Of a stretch of DNA of 64,000 bases, positions 48,082-57,971 are shown piece after piece; positions within the stretch are counted from its first letter, which is position 1; every line of letters begins with the position of its first letter. Below the pieces are notes generated by a model, which did no database searches, was not told the origin of the DNA, and saw only the letters and a program-made list of their open reading frames with translations. This DNA is from Atrina japonica. Taxonomy: Eukaryota > Mollusca > Bivalvia > Pterioida > Pinnidae. The stretch is from contig BROG01000510.1 in assembly GCA_030159075.1 (NCBI GenBank), positions 328,501 to 392,500 on the forward strand, read 5' to 3'. The translations under genes were made by a program, and so were the position numbers.

Positions 48082-48731
48082 TTGAAATCTACCAAAGCCT
48101 ATTGAGGTCAACTAAGATTTTTTTTAAAAAGTCGTCATAAAGAGATTTTAAAAAGTTGTTACAACGAGATTTTAAAAAGGCGTTATAACGAGATAAAAAT
48201 TCGTTATAACGAGATTTAAAAAAAGTCGTTATTACGAAATTTAAAAAAGTCGTAATTACGAGATAAAAAGTCGTAATTACGAGATAAAAAGTCGTTTTTA
48301 CGAGATAAAAAAGTCGTTATTACGAGATAAAAAGTCGTTTTTACGAGATCTAAAAAAAGTTGTTACTACGAGATTTTAAAAAGTCGTAATTACGAGATTA
48401 AAAAGTCGTTATAACGAGATAAATGTAAATAATTTCAGATACCAAAGTAAAAATCAATAGAATGTCCAGGACATACATACAAATCCGGTAAAATTTTTGA
48501 AAATCTCGTAATTACTTATTTTGAAATCTCGTAATAACGACTTTTTATCTCTTTATAACGACTTTTTATCTCGTAATAACGACTTTGTTATCTCGTAATT
48601 ACGACTTTTTAAAATCTCGTAATAACGACTTTTTATCTCGTTATAACGACTTTTTAAAATCTCGTAATAACGCTTTAAAAAAAACAAAAAAACAAAACTT
48701 AGTTGACCTCAATCGGCTTTCGTAGAAATCA
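48082..48731. mobile_element. Foldback element: inverted arrays of CGTTATAACG units
   Basis: Terminal inverted repeats 48082-48116 and 48698-48731 (TTGAGGTCAACTAAG / CTTAGTTGACCTCAA). Inside, about 14 units of 'aaaaagtcgttataacgaga' + 't' run forward (48120-48420) and about 8 run inverted (48505-48675). Single units are themselves near palindromes. A 3' fragment of another retroelement (48438-48495) sits at the centre. No frame. Confidence 0.85.
48438..48495 (-). mobile_element. Retroelement 3'-end fragment inside the foldback centre
   Basis: 'agataccaaagtaaaaatca' + 'atagaatgtccaggacat' + 'acaaatccggtaaaa' matches 55567-55622 nearly base for base. Truncated, same orientation as the other copies. 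Confidence 0.75.
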
Positions 48732-48831
48732 GTTTACATCCTCAAGGATAAGAGCAGCATTTCAAATTGTACTTATAGTCAACCGTCGGAGTCTGAATTG
48801 TATTGATTTCCTATCTGCTATGTCTCCTTGT

Positions 48832-49215
48832 TTCGATCTATCGCCCCCAAAAGACGACGTTAAATTTTAGTGCTTCTCAATTGTCGACCTTGCGTTGTTA
48901 CGCCCCGAAAGAACTAGATTGAGTACTTCTTAACTGGCGACCTTTCGTTGTTTCGCCCCGAAATCTCGAAATTTTATTATTCTTAATCGTCGACCTTTGG
49001 TTGTTTCGCCCGAAAGGTCGAGATTTTATTTCTTTTAATTGTCGACGTTTTGTTGGAATAGATTTAGTACTTCTTAATTGGCGAGCTTTCGTTGTTTAGA
49101 AAGCTCGCCAATTAAGAAGCACCAAATCTCACCCTTTCGGGGCAAAACAACGAAAGGTTGACAATTAAGAGGCACTAGATGTCGTCCTTTCGGGACAAAA
49201 GGTCGAAACAACGAA
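48832..49215. mobile_element. Second foldback element with about 60-bp units
   Basis: Units of 'ttcttaattgtcgacctttc' + 'gttgtttcgccccgaaa' are forward before 49090 (about four) and inverted after 49099 (about two). The centre is a perfect 21-bp stem (49070-49090 with 49099-49119) around an 8-base loop. Only about 100 bp from the foldback at 48082-48731. Confidence 0.8.
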
Positions 49216-49732
49216 ATGGCACAAATCAGCCGACGTAGGTTATAAATACCCAGAAAAGATGTCATTAAAATACATTTGTATGTCCTGTTTATGAAGAAAC
49301 TGATTTGGTGGTCTTTTACTTTATTATGTCTTAAACAATCTGCTGAATGCGATTTTATTTTGTCACATAGAATAAACCACATTTTCATTTGGTTACCCGC
49401 TGGATGTAAACAAATTAGTCAGAGTTACCCGTAAAAAATTAACGCCGTTACATAGCCGTAGGAATCGGGGGACTTTTTCACATACAAATAAATATCATCA
49501 AAACGTAAGCAGATTGTTTCAAATGTAATTGGAAATACCTTTTTGCCCCCCATTTTTTATTTTCTTCCTTCGCCACTGTGTTTAAAGTATTTCCATATAA
49601 CACGTTGTTTCAACTAAAATAATTATTCCATTTACATTCAATTTAAAATATCTACATTTAAGATGAATGCAAATATAAATTCAAAGCTATTTTAAACATT
49701 AGCGTTCTTGATTCTTCCCTTTTCTTTAGCAG
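49216..49732. other. Unique intergenic or intronic DNA
   Basis: No features seen apart from the pyrimidine-rich tract and CAG acceptor at 49711-49732. Confidence 0.4.
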
Positions 49733-49875
49733 GGTCTATTTTGATCAAAGCATTTGTATTTTATACAGATATGAATTACAAACTTTTAGCGGCCACAGTG
49801 ACCCCCACTTTGTTTGGTGTAGTGGTACTGGTTGTACTGGGTGTTATAGTCTATCTGTTGATACTACGGCCAAGG
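49733..49875 (+). CDS. Transmembrane exon of the two-exon gene
   Basis: First in-frame ATG is at 49771 (MNYKLLAATVTPTLFG). The frame is open upstream to the acceptor (SILIKAFVFYTD), as expected if an upstream coding exon exists or existed. Confidence 0.65.
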
Positions 49876-52014
49876 GTAAGTATAACTATTGATTGCAACA
49901 GTTATTATGTTCTTGGATCAAAGATGACGATGCGAATATTGTTTTTGATCTGTCATTTTGTTTTGGTTTCTGTCAAATAAGTTAATTTTTTTCTTTCAGC
50001 CATCTTTTTACAGTAGTTACTATTAGACGGATTTAGCCCCACGTTTAGATTTCAAGTATTATTTGGCCTTGTCTGATACCACTTTCTCTTTAGAAAAATA
50101 AAAATTGGAGCTCAACCAATAGAGTCTAATGGACAGAAACGATCGTCTTGAGCATTATAAGTTTGGTTCTATGTCTATACTATTTTGTTTGAATATACCA
50201 GTGAAGTCGCAAGATGAATTAAGTTATGGAAATATGCATAAAAGTTAACAACGGACGACGAACGACGGCGGGGAAAAGACGATCAAGCTAAAATTCAGTT
50301 ACATGTATATTTAACACACTGTGGGTTATAGGGCAAAATTCAGTTATAGTTAACACACTGTGGGTTATAGGGCTAACACACTGTGGGTTATAGGGCTAAA
50401 ATTCAGTTAAGTTAACACACTGTGGGTTATAGGGCTAAAATTCAGTTATAGTTAACACACTGTGGGTTATAGGGCTAAAATTCAGTTACAGTTAACACAC
50501 TGTGGGTTATAGGGCTAAAATTCAGTTATAGTTAAAACACTGTGGGTTATAGGGCTAAAATTCAGTTATAGTTAAAACACTGTGGGTTATAGGGCTAAAA
50601 TTCAGTTATAGTTAAAACACTGTGGGTTATAGGGCTAAAATTCAGTTACAGTTAACACACTGTGGGTTATAGGGCTAAAATTCAGATATAGTTAACACAC
50701 TGTGGGTTATAGGGCTAAAATTCAGTTATAGTTAAAACACTGGGTTATAGGGCTAAAATTCAGTTATAGTTAAAACACTGTGGGTTATAGAGCTGTATAA
50801 TCTTCAAGATTTACTTATCCCTGATGGGTATAGTGTATCCCAAACACATCTCCAATTCTTTTCAACTTTACATGACTACAGACTTACAACGGGTTTGTCA
50901 AATAAACATGCAGGGGATGCTTACTCTGGTATTGTCACAACAATTGATCCCATCACCACTGTTACAAGAGGTTCGTAATTTCCCAGTAATTCTTGTTCGG
51001 TGATCCACCTTGTATTTAATACTTTGAAATCAATGTTGTTTTGTTTACTTTGAAACTCTATGTTGCAAAAAGTTTAAATATTTCGAAATATTTAGCTATA
51101 TTCTTAGTTTTGAATTTCTTTCCACTTGTCATAGAATCTTCTCATGGTTGTCAGATCACATAAAAATACATACATAGAAATTTGATTGTCTGCGAATCTG
51201 TTTTAATTCTACTACGCTATCTTTTTACAGTGTTACAGTTCCTATACGGATTTAGGTATACAGTAACACTAGGTTATTGTATGGCCTTGTATGATACCAG
51301 TTTTAAATTCGATCAATACTAGGTTATTGTATGGCCTTGTATGATACCAGTTTTAAAGTCGATCTCAACTTATGAAATCTAACAGACAGAAAAGATCGTC
51401 CTTTATAGTATTTGTTTTGCTCCATGTTTTTTCACAGCTAGAACTTTGGAACTTTGTGTATAATATTTGCCGTAATTGTATTCATGTTTGATCTGTATGT
51501 TCGGTTCTATTGATATTGAACACCCAGGATTATTAGTTACCTGTATCCACTCATTTATCAATTACAGATAACAAACAAGAAAGCAAAATCACAGACCTGC
51601 TTCACAACAAAAACAGATAATGATGCAATAAACGACGAGGAGGCTGCATGCATCTCTGATGATGAAAATACGGATATCGACAGGGACGAACATGTACCTA
51701 AAAGCAAATCAGGAAAGCCATTGCCACCTATACAGACAGGTTATACACCTCAGTCCAGTGGAAATAAAGGTAGCACAGTAGGCAAGGGATCAGAAGAAAT
51801 GCACATTTCGGAAACCAGTTTAGGTGGCGAAATTAAAACATTACACATAGAAAGTAATGACGAAAATGAGGAGACGAAACAAAAGAAGAAAAAGAAAAAA
51901 TATAAAAAAGAAAAGAAACGCAAAGAGAAAGCAAATGAAACAGAAATGACCGAGAATACCCGGTCAAACAAAGTGTACCCTGATACAGACCATGACACTG
52001 ATAGTACTAAATAA
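49733..52014 (+). CDS. Single-pass membrane protein, two exons; paralogue of the 56.8-63.5 kb receptor lacking visible ectodomain
   Basis: Exon 49733-49875 codes a transmembrane helix (LFGVVVLVVLGVIVYLLIL) ending in RPR. Exon 51568-52014 codes 148 residues of hydrophilic tail with an acidic patch (NDENEETKQ) and a run of about 16 mostly Lys residues, ending at TAA. The membrane exon has the same phases (1 in, 0 out) as the membrane exon at 62337-62425, so these are likely paralogues. No SUEL or CUB exon was found upstream. Either the gene uses the internal ATG at 49771 (183-aa type III-like protein, perhaps with a 5' UTR exon near 47060), or it is a partial duplicate. Acceptor 'tttctttagcag'; donor GTAAG. 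Function unknown. Confidence 0.65.
49997..50160 (+). repeat. Left copy of a duplicated intron segment
   Basis: 'atctttttacag', 'acggattta', 'tggccttgt(c/a)tgatacca' and 'acagaaacgatcgtc' recur in order at 51226-51400. Confidence 0.65.
50288..50792. repeat. Minisatellite, 40-bp units, about 12 copies
   Basis: Unit 'ttcagttatagttaacacac' + 'tgtgggttatagggctaaaa'. Variants: AACACAC/AAAACAC and TTATAG/TTACAG. Sits in the intron of the two-exon gene. Confidence 0.95.
51226..51400 (+). repeat. Right copy of the duplicated intron segment, with inner duplication
   Basis: Matches 49997-50160. Its centre 'actaggttattgtatggcct' + 'tgtatgataccagttttaaa' is present twice in tandem (51266-51357). Confidence 0.7.
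51568..52014 (+). CDS. Cytoplasmic-tail exon of the two-exon gene
   Basis: Acceptor 'atcaattacag'. Polar, low-complexity tail beginning ITNKKAKSQTC, with DDENTDIDRDEHVPKSKSG and a Lys-rich run; TAA stop at 52012-52014. The poly-Lys part could slip, but the frame is open for 149 codons. Confidence 0.7.
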   Translation: MTNKKAKSQTCFTTKTDNDAINDEEAACISDDENTDIDRDEHVPKSKSGKPLPPIQTGYTPQSSGNKGSTVGKGSEEMHISETSLGGEIKTLHIESNDENEETKQKKKKKKYKKEKKRKEKANETEMTENTRSNKVYPDTDHDTDSTK

Positions 52015-52021
52015 TTAAGTG

Positions 52022-52061
52022 TACACACACACACACACACACACTCTCTCTCTCTCTCTCC
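52022..52061. repeat. (AC)n(TC)n microsatellite
   Basis: Immediately 3' of the stop codon of the two-exon gene, so probably in its 3' UTR. Confidence 0.9.
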
Positions 52062-52480
52062 ATGTTTTAGAGATTGTGTTGAATAATAGCAAAAGCCCAG
52101 TGAGACAAGGTTTTATCTGATACAGACCCTGACACTGATAGTTGTTGAACAACCTGGGTGATACTGATGCTAACTGATGAAACTTGATCAGTAAGGGTGT
52201 ACCCTAGGACAGATTATGTAACATGTAACTTATTTTCATTTGTATTCCAACTGAGTGTACGGGTGAGTGCTTGCGTGTGAGTGTGTGGTTGTATGTGTTA
52301 ATTATTTTATTGTAATATCATAACCCTGAAGAAGGGACAGGTCGTCCGGAAAATTTGACTTCATTTTTTTCTGTGACGTTCGTCATTTGAGTGCTTTGTA
52401 TAACTCGCTTAATGACTTGTATCTATTTGCTTAAACGCGATACGATAGGATATATAGACTAAGTGTTGTTGGTTTTTGTG

Positions 52481-52481
<1 letters not shown>

Positions 52482-52563
<82 letters not shown>
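52482..52563. repeat. AT microsatellite
   Basis: Uninterrupted (TA)n of about 80 bp. Confidence 0.95.
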
Positions 52564-52568
<5 letters not shown>

Positions 52569-52599
52569 AGCTTGTGGTAATATTAATATTGACCAAATA

Positions 52600-52719
52600 A
52601 AATGAATAATTATACATCCCGAATATAAATTGTTATTCGATGGATATTAATTTTGATGTTTATTTTGAAAACCTACTAAATGTCAATTTCTTATAAATCT
52701 AATGACATTGAACAAACAA
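52600..52719 (+). pseudogene. LINE reverse-transcriptase fragment, part left of piggyBac
   Basis: Reads DINFDVYFENLLN then, after a 1-base shift, KSNDIEQ. This is the stretch just before the 'TPIGRIT' motif in mollusc LINE RTs. Its frame continues beyond the TTAA at 55372. Confidence 0.65.
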
Positions 52720-52723
52720 TTAA

Positions 52724-55371
52724 CCCTTTCGGTGCTGAGCCAAAAAATGCTCCATTACATGCCTGTGCTAAGGAAATTCATGCAAATTATCAATAATGTG
52801 GTAACAATTTTCAAGGACAAATTAAGAAGGGAAGGAGTGGTTGTAGGTCATTGGGGTCAATGAAGAACTTGTTAGATATAGAAAAAATACTTTCTAGTGA
52901 GCATATTTTTAAATATGCAAATTAGCTAATTAGTATGCAAATTAGCTAATTAGTATGCGAAAACCCATAAAATTGTTCTCAGAGCTGAAATAAAGCATGT
53001 ATGATATATCATTTTGTGTTTACAAAAGAATTACAATACTCACCAATTATTCTGAGACATCTTTATTCTCTCCTTTATATTTTTTAGGCTTTCATAAAGC
53101 TTCTGAACTTGTAAGAAGTAAATGAGTGTTTCAAAAGACCCGCCAATTTTCAACCAGATTAGAGCAAACACAATTGTAACTATTAACTGTAACAGTAAAG
53201 TGTCTATGCCTTATGTCTTTCTGAATAAAACTATAACATATTTACAATGTTTCAGTTTGGTTTTAGTCTTTATTATATTGAACTTTGTATTTATGGCGTG
53301 TGTGGTACCGCTTGAAACAGAAGACTGGACACATGGGCTGGTCACAATTTTCACAAAAGTATTGTGTCTGATGACGTTCCTTTGCATTTCGATCAGAGCA
53401 CACAACACAATCTGGCCTATATTTTTTGTCGTCATACATTGAAAGAAAATGTCTTTCAACAAGACGGCGTTTCCGTTGCACTTCAACATTCTGCCTGGTA
53501 ACTTGTAGAATTCGAAGCCGCGGTGGTATGAGCCCGTCAATGACTTTGTGTCGAAATAAGATTTGATCAATGGTATCCTCCGGGTGACACAGATTGTATA
53601 CTATGCTACCATTTACTAATGCAGTTTCTCTTATGAAGTTGAATATCACCTGATACCACTTCTGGCATTTATGTGGATAACAGTAATATGATGAGAGCTG
53701 ATCAAACTTATCCACCCCTCCCATATATCGGTTATAATCATCAACAAGAGCTGGCTTCTTTACTGTACGCTTTCCGACATCATGTTTTTTGGAATGAATT
53801 TCCTTGTCAACAAGGTCATTACCATGGAGTGTTGAAATACAGTTCACACGAGAAGTATCTTGCCATGTTGTGAAAGTTAACCCGTCACAATGAAAGAACA
53901 CTGGAAGATCTCCCTGCTTCAGTTTCATTTGTTGCTTGCTGATGCCCTTAGGGAGGCCTTTTCTGTTCACACGTACGGTACCACAAGCACCAAATCCTTT
54001 ACTTTTCAATGCCAGATACAGGTTTGGAGAGGAGAAAAAGTTGTCCATAAAAACTTTCAGTCCATTGTTTTCAAGTCCATCTAATAGTGTGGACACAACA
54101 TGCCCCCCTAGAGTTTGTTCTCGGTCACGGTCATCTGCCTCTGCCTTCCTGTGTATACTTTCCATCTTAGATTATATCCAGTTATAGAATCACATAATGC
54201 CCAAATTTTTATACCCCACTTGCATGGCTTATTAGGTATATACTGTTTGAAGCTAAGACGGCCCTTGAAACGTTTCATTATTTCATCTACAGAAACCAAT
54301 TTGATTCGGTTCATAACATTCGAGGTAGGTGTCTTTTACGGTATCGAGGACTCTACGTAATTTGTATAGAGGATCATATCCAATGTTGCCTTTCGCGGGC
54401 TGTTGAGAATTGTCACTGAAGTGTAGAAATGTTCTTATTAGTAAATATTTGTCTCTTGACATGACATGGCTGTACGCTGGTGCGTGCGTAAGCCAATACT
54501 TCTCCCAGTAGGATTTCAAATTGTTTTTTGTTGCAAGTCCCATGCTGATCTCCAAGGCAACAAATATTTTGATTTCATCTTCAGTTACTTCATTCCATTT
54601 TCTAAGTCTAGAAAATGGGGGCAAATTCATCACTGAGTGGAGTATCAAAGTATTGCAATGCATAACGGTTGGTCTCATCAGCCATAATAGTGAAAATTTC
54701 AGGGGGGAAAAACCGACAAAATAATTCGAAGGCATCATCATTTTGTACATGAGGTTTTGGCCCTGGTGTTTTCTTGTAAGTAGGGTTATAATTTGAATGT
54801 ATCTTTTCATTTGGGTCCAACTTTCTCCAATCTAAAGAATTATCTATGTCATCGTGTTTATTTGGGTATTTTGTCTTACAACATTTTGCCGAGGGGGCGT
54901 GTCATCACAATTCTGAGTATTTACATCATTTGCAGCATGTCGTCCTAATTGTGGCTGTATATTATTATTTTCATATTCCATTTCACTTTCAGACTCTTCA
55001 GAATCGTCAGACTCCCCTCCAGAAATATACTCTGCTTCTGAATCACTATCAGCAAATATTTCCTCTAAAATAGATTCGGCAGTCCTTACCTCACGTTTCG
55101 AAGCCATTGCAAAAATTTCCCAAAACGTCTGGCCTTTAAAAAACTTGAAAAAACTCAATTTTTGTGCATAGAAACACCGTGTGTTTTTCCGCTAAATCAA
55201 AAGCGGAAGTGTTCATCTACCACTGAGACACCTAGTGAACAATGGGAGGTAACTCTTATTAGAGCTAGCAAGTTATTTTCGGAGAAGGTGTGAAGTCGCA
55301 AAAATGCGACTTACCGCACGTAATGAAGAAAGAAATTTGTCGCAAATTTGCGACATACCGCACCGAAAGGG
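52724..55371 (-). mobile_element. piggyBac-type DNA transposon with TTAA duplication
   Basis: Terminal repeats CCCTTTCGGTGC (52724-52735) and GCACCGAAAGGG (55360-55371) are perfect inverted 12-mers starting CCC, as in piggyBac. TTAA flanks both sides (52720-52723 and 55372-55375), the piggyBac target duplication. Subterminal right end has two hairpins (55293-55312 and a perfect palindrome 55338-55355), each followed by (t/a)TACCGCAC. Left side has a 21-bp direct repeat, 'tgcaaattagctaattagta' (52916-52957). Total 2648 bp. Confidence 0.93.
53263..55107 (-). pseudogene. piggyBac transposase, frameshifted
   Basis: Starts at the ATG at 55107 (MASKREVRTAESILEEIF, acidic N-terminus). It then needs frame changes near 54855, 54610, 54310 and 54140 before an intact 3' frame to the stop at 53263. 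Core signatures: FFPPEIFTIMADETNRYA, MGLATKNNLKSYW, KWGIKIWALCDS (first catalytic Asp), VFMDNFFSS (second, codon 54043-54045), YMGGVDKFDQ (third, codon 53710-53712). A C-terminal Cys/His finger (CVVC, CENC, CPVFC, HTRH) is complete. All three Asp are kept, so decay is recent, or some indels are assembly errors. Not an active gene as written. Confidence 0.9.
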
Positions 55372-55375
55372 TTAA

Positions 55376-55566
55376 ACAATGGAAACAGCAACTCATAACT
55401 CCTATTGGGAGGATAACAATTATTAAAGCTCTTCTATTACCTAAAGTAGTACATCCGTTTCAATTATTACCAAATTCATTAGAACAATATTAAACAAATT
55501 TAGATACATTGTTATATAATTTCATACGAGGTTGTCCAACAGATAGAATGAATATAAAAAATCTCA
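55376..55566 (+). pseudogene. LINE reverse-transcriptase fragment, part right of piggyBac
   Basis: QWKQQLITPIGRITIIKALL followed by PKVVHPFQLLPNS is the RT 'thumb' region of mollusc LINEs (W..R.LTPIGRITVIK..LLPK..H). A stop follows EQY and the frame then reads NFIRGCPTDRMNIKN. Continues the frame of 52600-52719. Confidence 0.8.
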
Positions 55567-56167
55567 GATACCAAAGTATAAATCAATAATATGTCCAGGA
55601 CATAGATACAAATCCGGTAAAAATGGACAAACACGGACCTCTGGAAACCAAGAGGTGGGATCAGGTGCCATGGAGGAGTAAGATCCCCTGTCGACCGGTC
55701 ACACCCGCCGTGAGTCCACAGTCAAGTCCAATGAAACACGTGAGGAGTGTATCCTCGTCACAATTGGTACAGACGTCTCAACAACCGCCAACAAAAAGGC
55801 AACTCAACATTTCACTTAGTGAAACAGAGTAGTCGCAAACAAGACTGCTATACCGACCATAAAATTTGCGGAACGTTGACATTTAACACGGTTTTCGATA
55901 TCCCTGTGCCAATAATTTGTCAGTGAGTAGTTTACCTCTGTATATGAAATCTTCATATGTTGTACACGCCCTGGCATATCGGATCATTTGTGAAATATAA
56001 ACTCCATACGCGGGCGACTGAGGGATATTACTACTTAAATGTGGTAAATTTACGATGGGAAAGCCGACATCGTCGCGTTTTTCGTATAGCTTAGTTGCCA
56101 ATTTCCCGTCTGTGTCTATATTAAGTGAGAAGAAACAACATTCAGATTTCATATATACAATACCCAC
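55567..56167 (-). pseudogene. 3' end of a second retroelement: RT C-terminus plus 3' UTR
   Basis: Minus strand. GKLATKLYEKRDDVGFPIVN, SPAYGVYISQMIRYARACTT and YRGKLLTDKLLAQGY are a C-terminal region of a family of repetitive RT-related proteins; after a frameshift at about 55883 come FRKFYGRYSSLVCDYSVSLS and a stop. The 3' UTR holds the conserved 'cggcgggtgtgaccggtcga' + 'cagggg' block and ends '...tatactttggtatc'. Pieces of the same end occur at 62478-62595, 48438-48495 and perhaps 44601. I do not know the exact superfamily. Confidence 0.65.
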
Positions 56168-56771
56168 AACGATAAATGTTTACCCAAAACATACTAATAT
56201 GTGAAGTGAAAAAATACAGTACACTCTAAAACAAGTAACTCGCAAAAACTCATTTGAAAAACATATTATCTCTAGAATAGTAATTTTATCTTTCAAAATG
56301 CCTTCTTTTTACAAATTTATATACATTTTATTCGGGAAGAAACGCTATTATATGCCATACAATATACTATATTAAGATTTTGCCGGGTTGGTGTCTTATT
56401 TATGGAGGATACTGCAGGGTATGTATACATACAATGTACAAATCACTCAGATCTACGAATACACACGTTCACTACATGAAGTATTACGAAAACTATAAAT
56501 ATACAACCCGCAATTGACTTTAAAGCACCACAAAAGTTCTGTCATGTTTAAACGCAACGAATGAGTGCTTGCTAATTAACGGCTTATGTTATTTGTGCAC
56601 AGTTTAAACTGCCAGAAATGCGATCCCCTCTCTAAAATATTCATATTCAATATAATTCTGTAACGAACTACAAATAACGATTTCTGTCGCTGTTAAATGT
56701 CAAATGATATTGCGTAACCACGACTCTAAAGAGGGAGTGTTCAAAGAACTGAAGAGTATCAATATAATGTT
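56168..56771. other. Upstream region of the receptor gene
   Basis: Unique AT-rich DNA. No TATA box or other promoter motif I would trust. Confidence 0.4.
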
Positions 56772-56829
56772 ATGGAGACTGTGATCTTTAAAATATGGAC
56801 TATTATCGTAATGTCATTAACTGTAAAAG
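56772..56829 (+). CDS. Receptor exon 1: signal peptide
   Basis: METVIFKIWTIIVMSLTVK, then a phase-1 donor GTAAG. First ATG of a clean exon; hydrophobic core and small residues fit a signal peptide. Confidence 0.75.
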
Positions 56830-57903
56830 GTAAGAAGTGTTGGAACTCGTATTACTATATGATTAATACTTTTGTAAAATCGTCGGTGTTTTACGCCACA
56901 CTCATTGATTTCTCTGTTATAGGGTGTCAGTCATTTTTTATTGACGGAGGTGGAAACTTGGTCACACTACTCCAAAAAAACCCAATATACTCCTTAAAAT
57001 AAAAATTAAAATAGCAAATTTCCTCGCATAATCAGATAAGGTTCCAGAGGGGCTGAACACAGATGAGAAATTTCGTTGCTTTTACCTATTTGTAATGGAG
57101 GTCCCAAATGGACAAAATAAATGCACTCCGCTAATGGAAGGATAAACATGTGACAGTTGTATCCGTATAGATGAACGAATTTGCAAACCCGGGATAAAAA
57201 GGGGGGTGGGCAATCTGAACATAAACGGCATCAATGCTGTTCGTGTCCTATATGATGTGTAAATAACATTCTATTTCTAGTTATTCATCATAATCAAGCG
57301 ATCAAATGTCATAAATGTACCTGTGTTGAGCTATACATCTTATTGTTAGTTTAAATGGGCCTATCTCATTTTGTTTTAAATTGGATGGTAAGTGAATCCA
57401 TTGCATAGTGTGATCTGTTGTATTGATCGGAAATCAATGGAGTTTTATTTCACAAAATTAACAATTTTTTTTTTTATTTTATAATGAAATTGTCTACTAA
57501 CTGAAAAAATATCCATTGCAGCATTGTTATGAAATTACATCTTCTAATAATGAGACATAAACATCTCTAACAAAATTGGTTTGTTTGTTTGTTTGTTTGT
57601 TATTGTTGTTTAACGTCCCACTCCTGGTGAAGGGCTTCAAATTTTGGCATATGCTCGGCACTTACGGCCATTGAGCAGTGAGGGTTCTTTAACGTGCCGA
57701 CACCTACTGTGACACGGGACCTTTTTTTTACTGTCTCACCAGAAGGACAGGAAACCAACCTGCCGCCGGCTGGACTCGAACTCACAACCTCACGATCAAA
57801 AGTCGAGCGCGCTATCTACTAAGCCAGGCCGACTCACAAAATTGGTAAATGATAAAATATGATAGTAAGATGATCAAACCATACATTTTTCTTTATTATC
57901 ATT

Positions 57904-57971
<68 letters not shown>

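Noticed and set aside
51750..52040. 96-residue minus-strand frame rich in Ser/Phe
   Set aside because: Antisense shadow of the Lys-rich tail exon.
53673..54360. Plus-strand frames opposite the piggyBac gene
   Set aside because: Shadows of the transposase on the minus strand.
55623..55832. 69-residue plus-strand frame ending in SLSETE
   Set aside because: It is antisense to the 3' UTR and RT end of the minus-strand retroelement (55567-56167), whose protein match is better.
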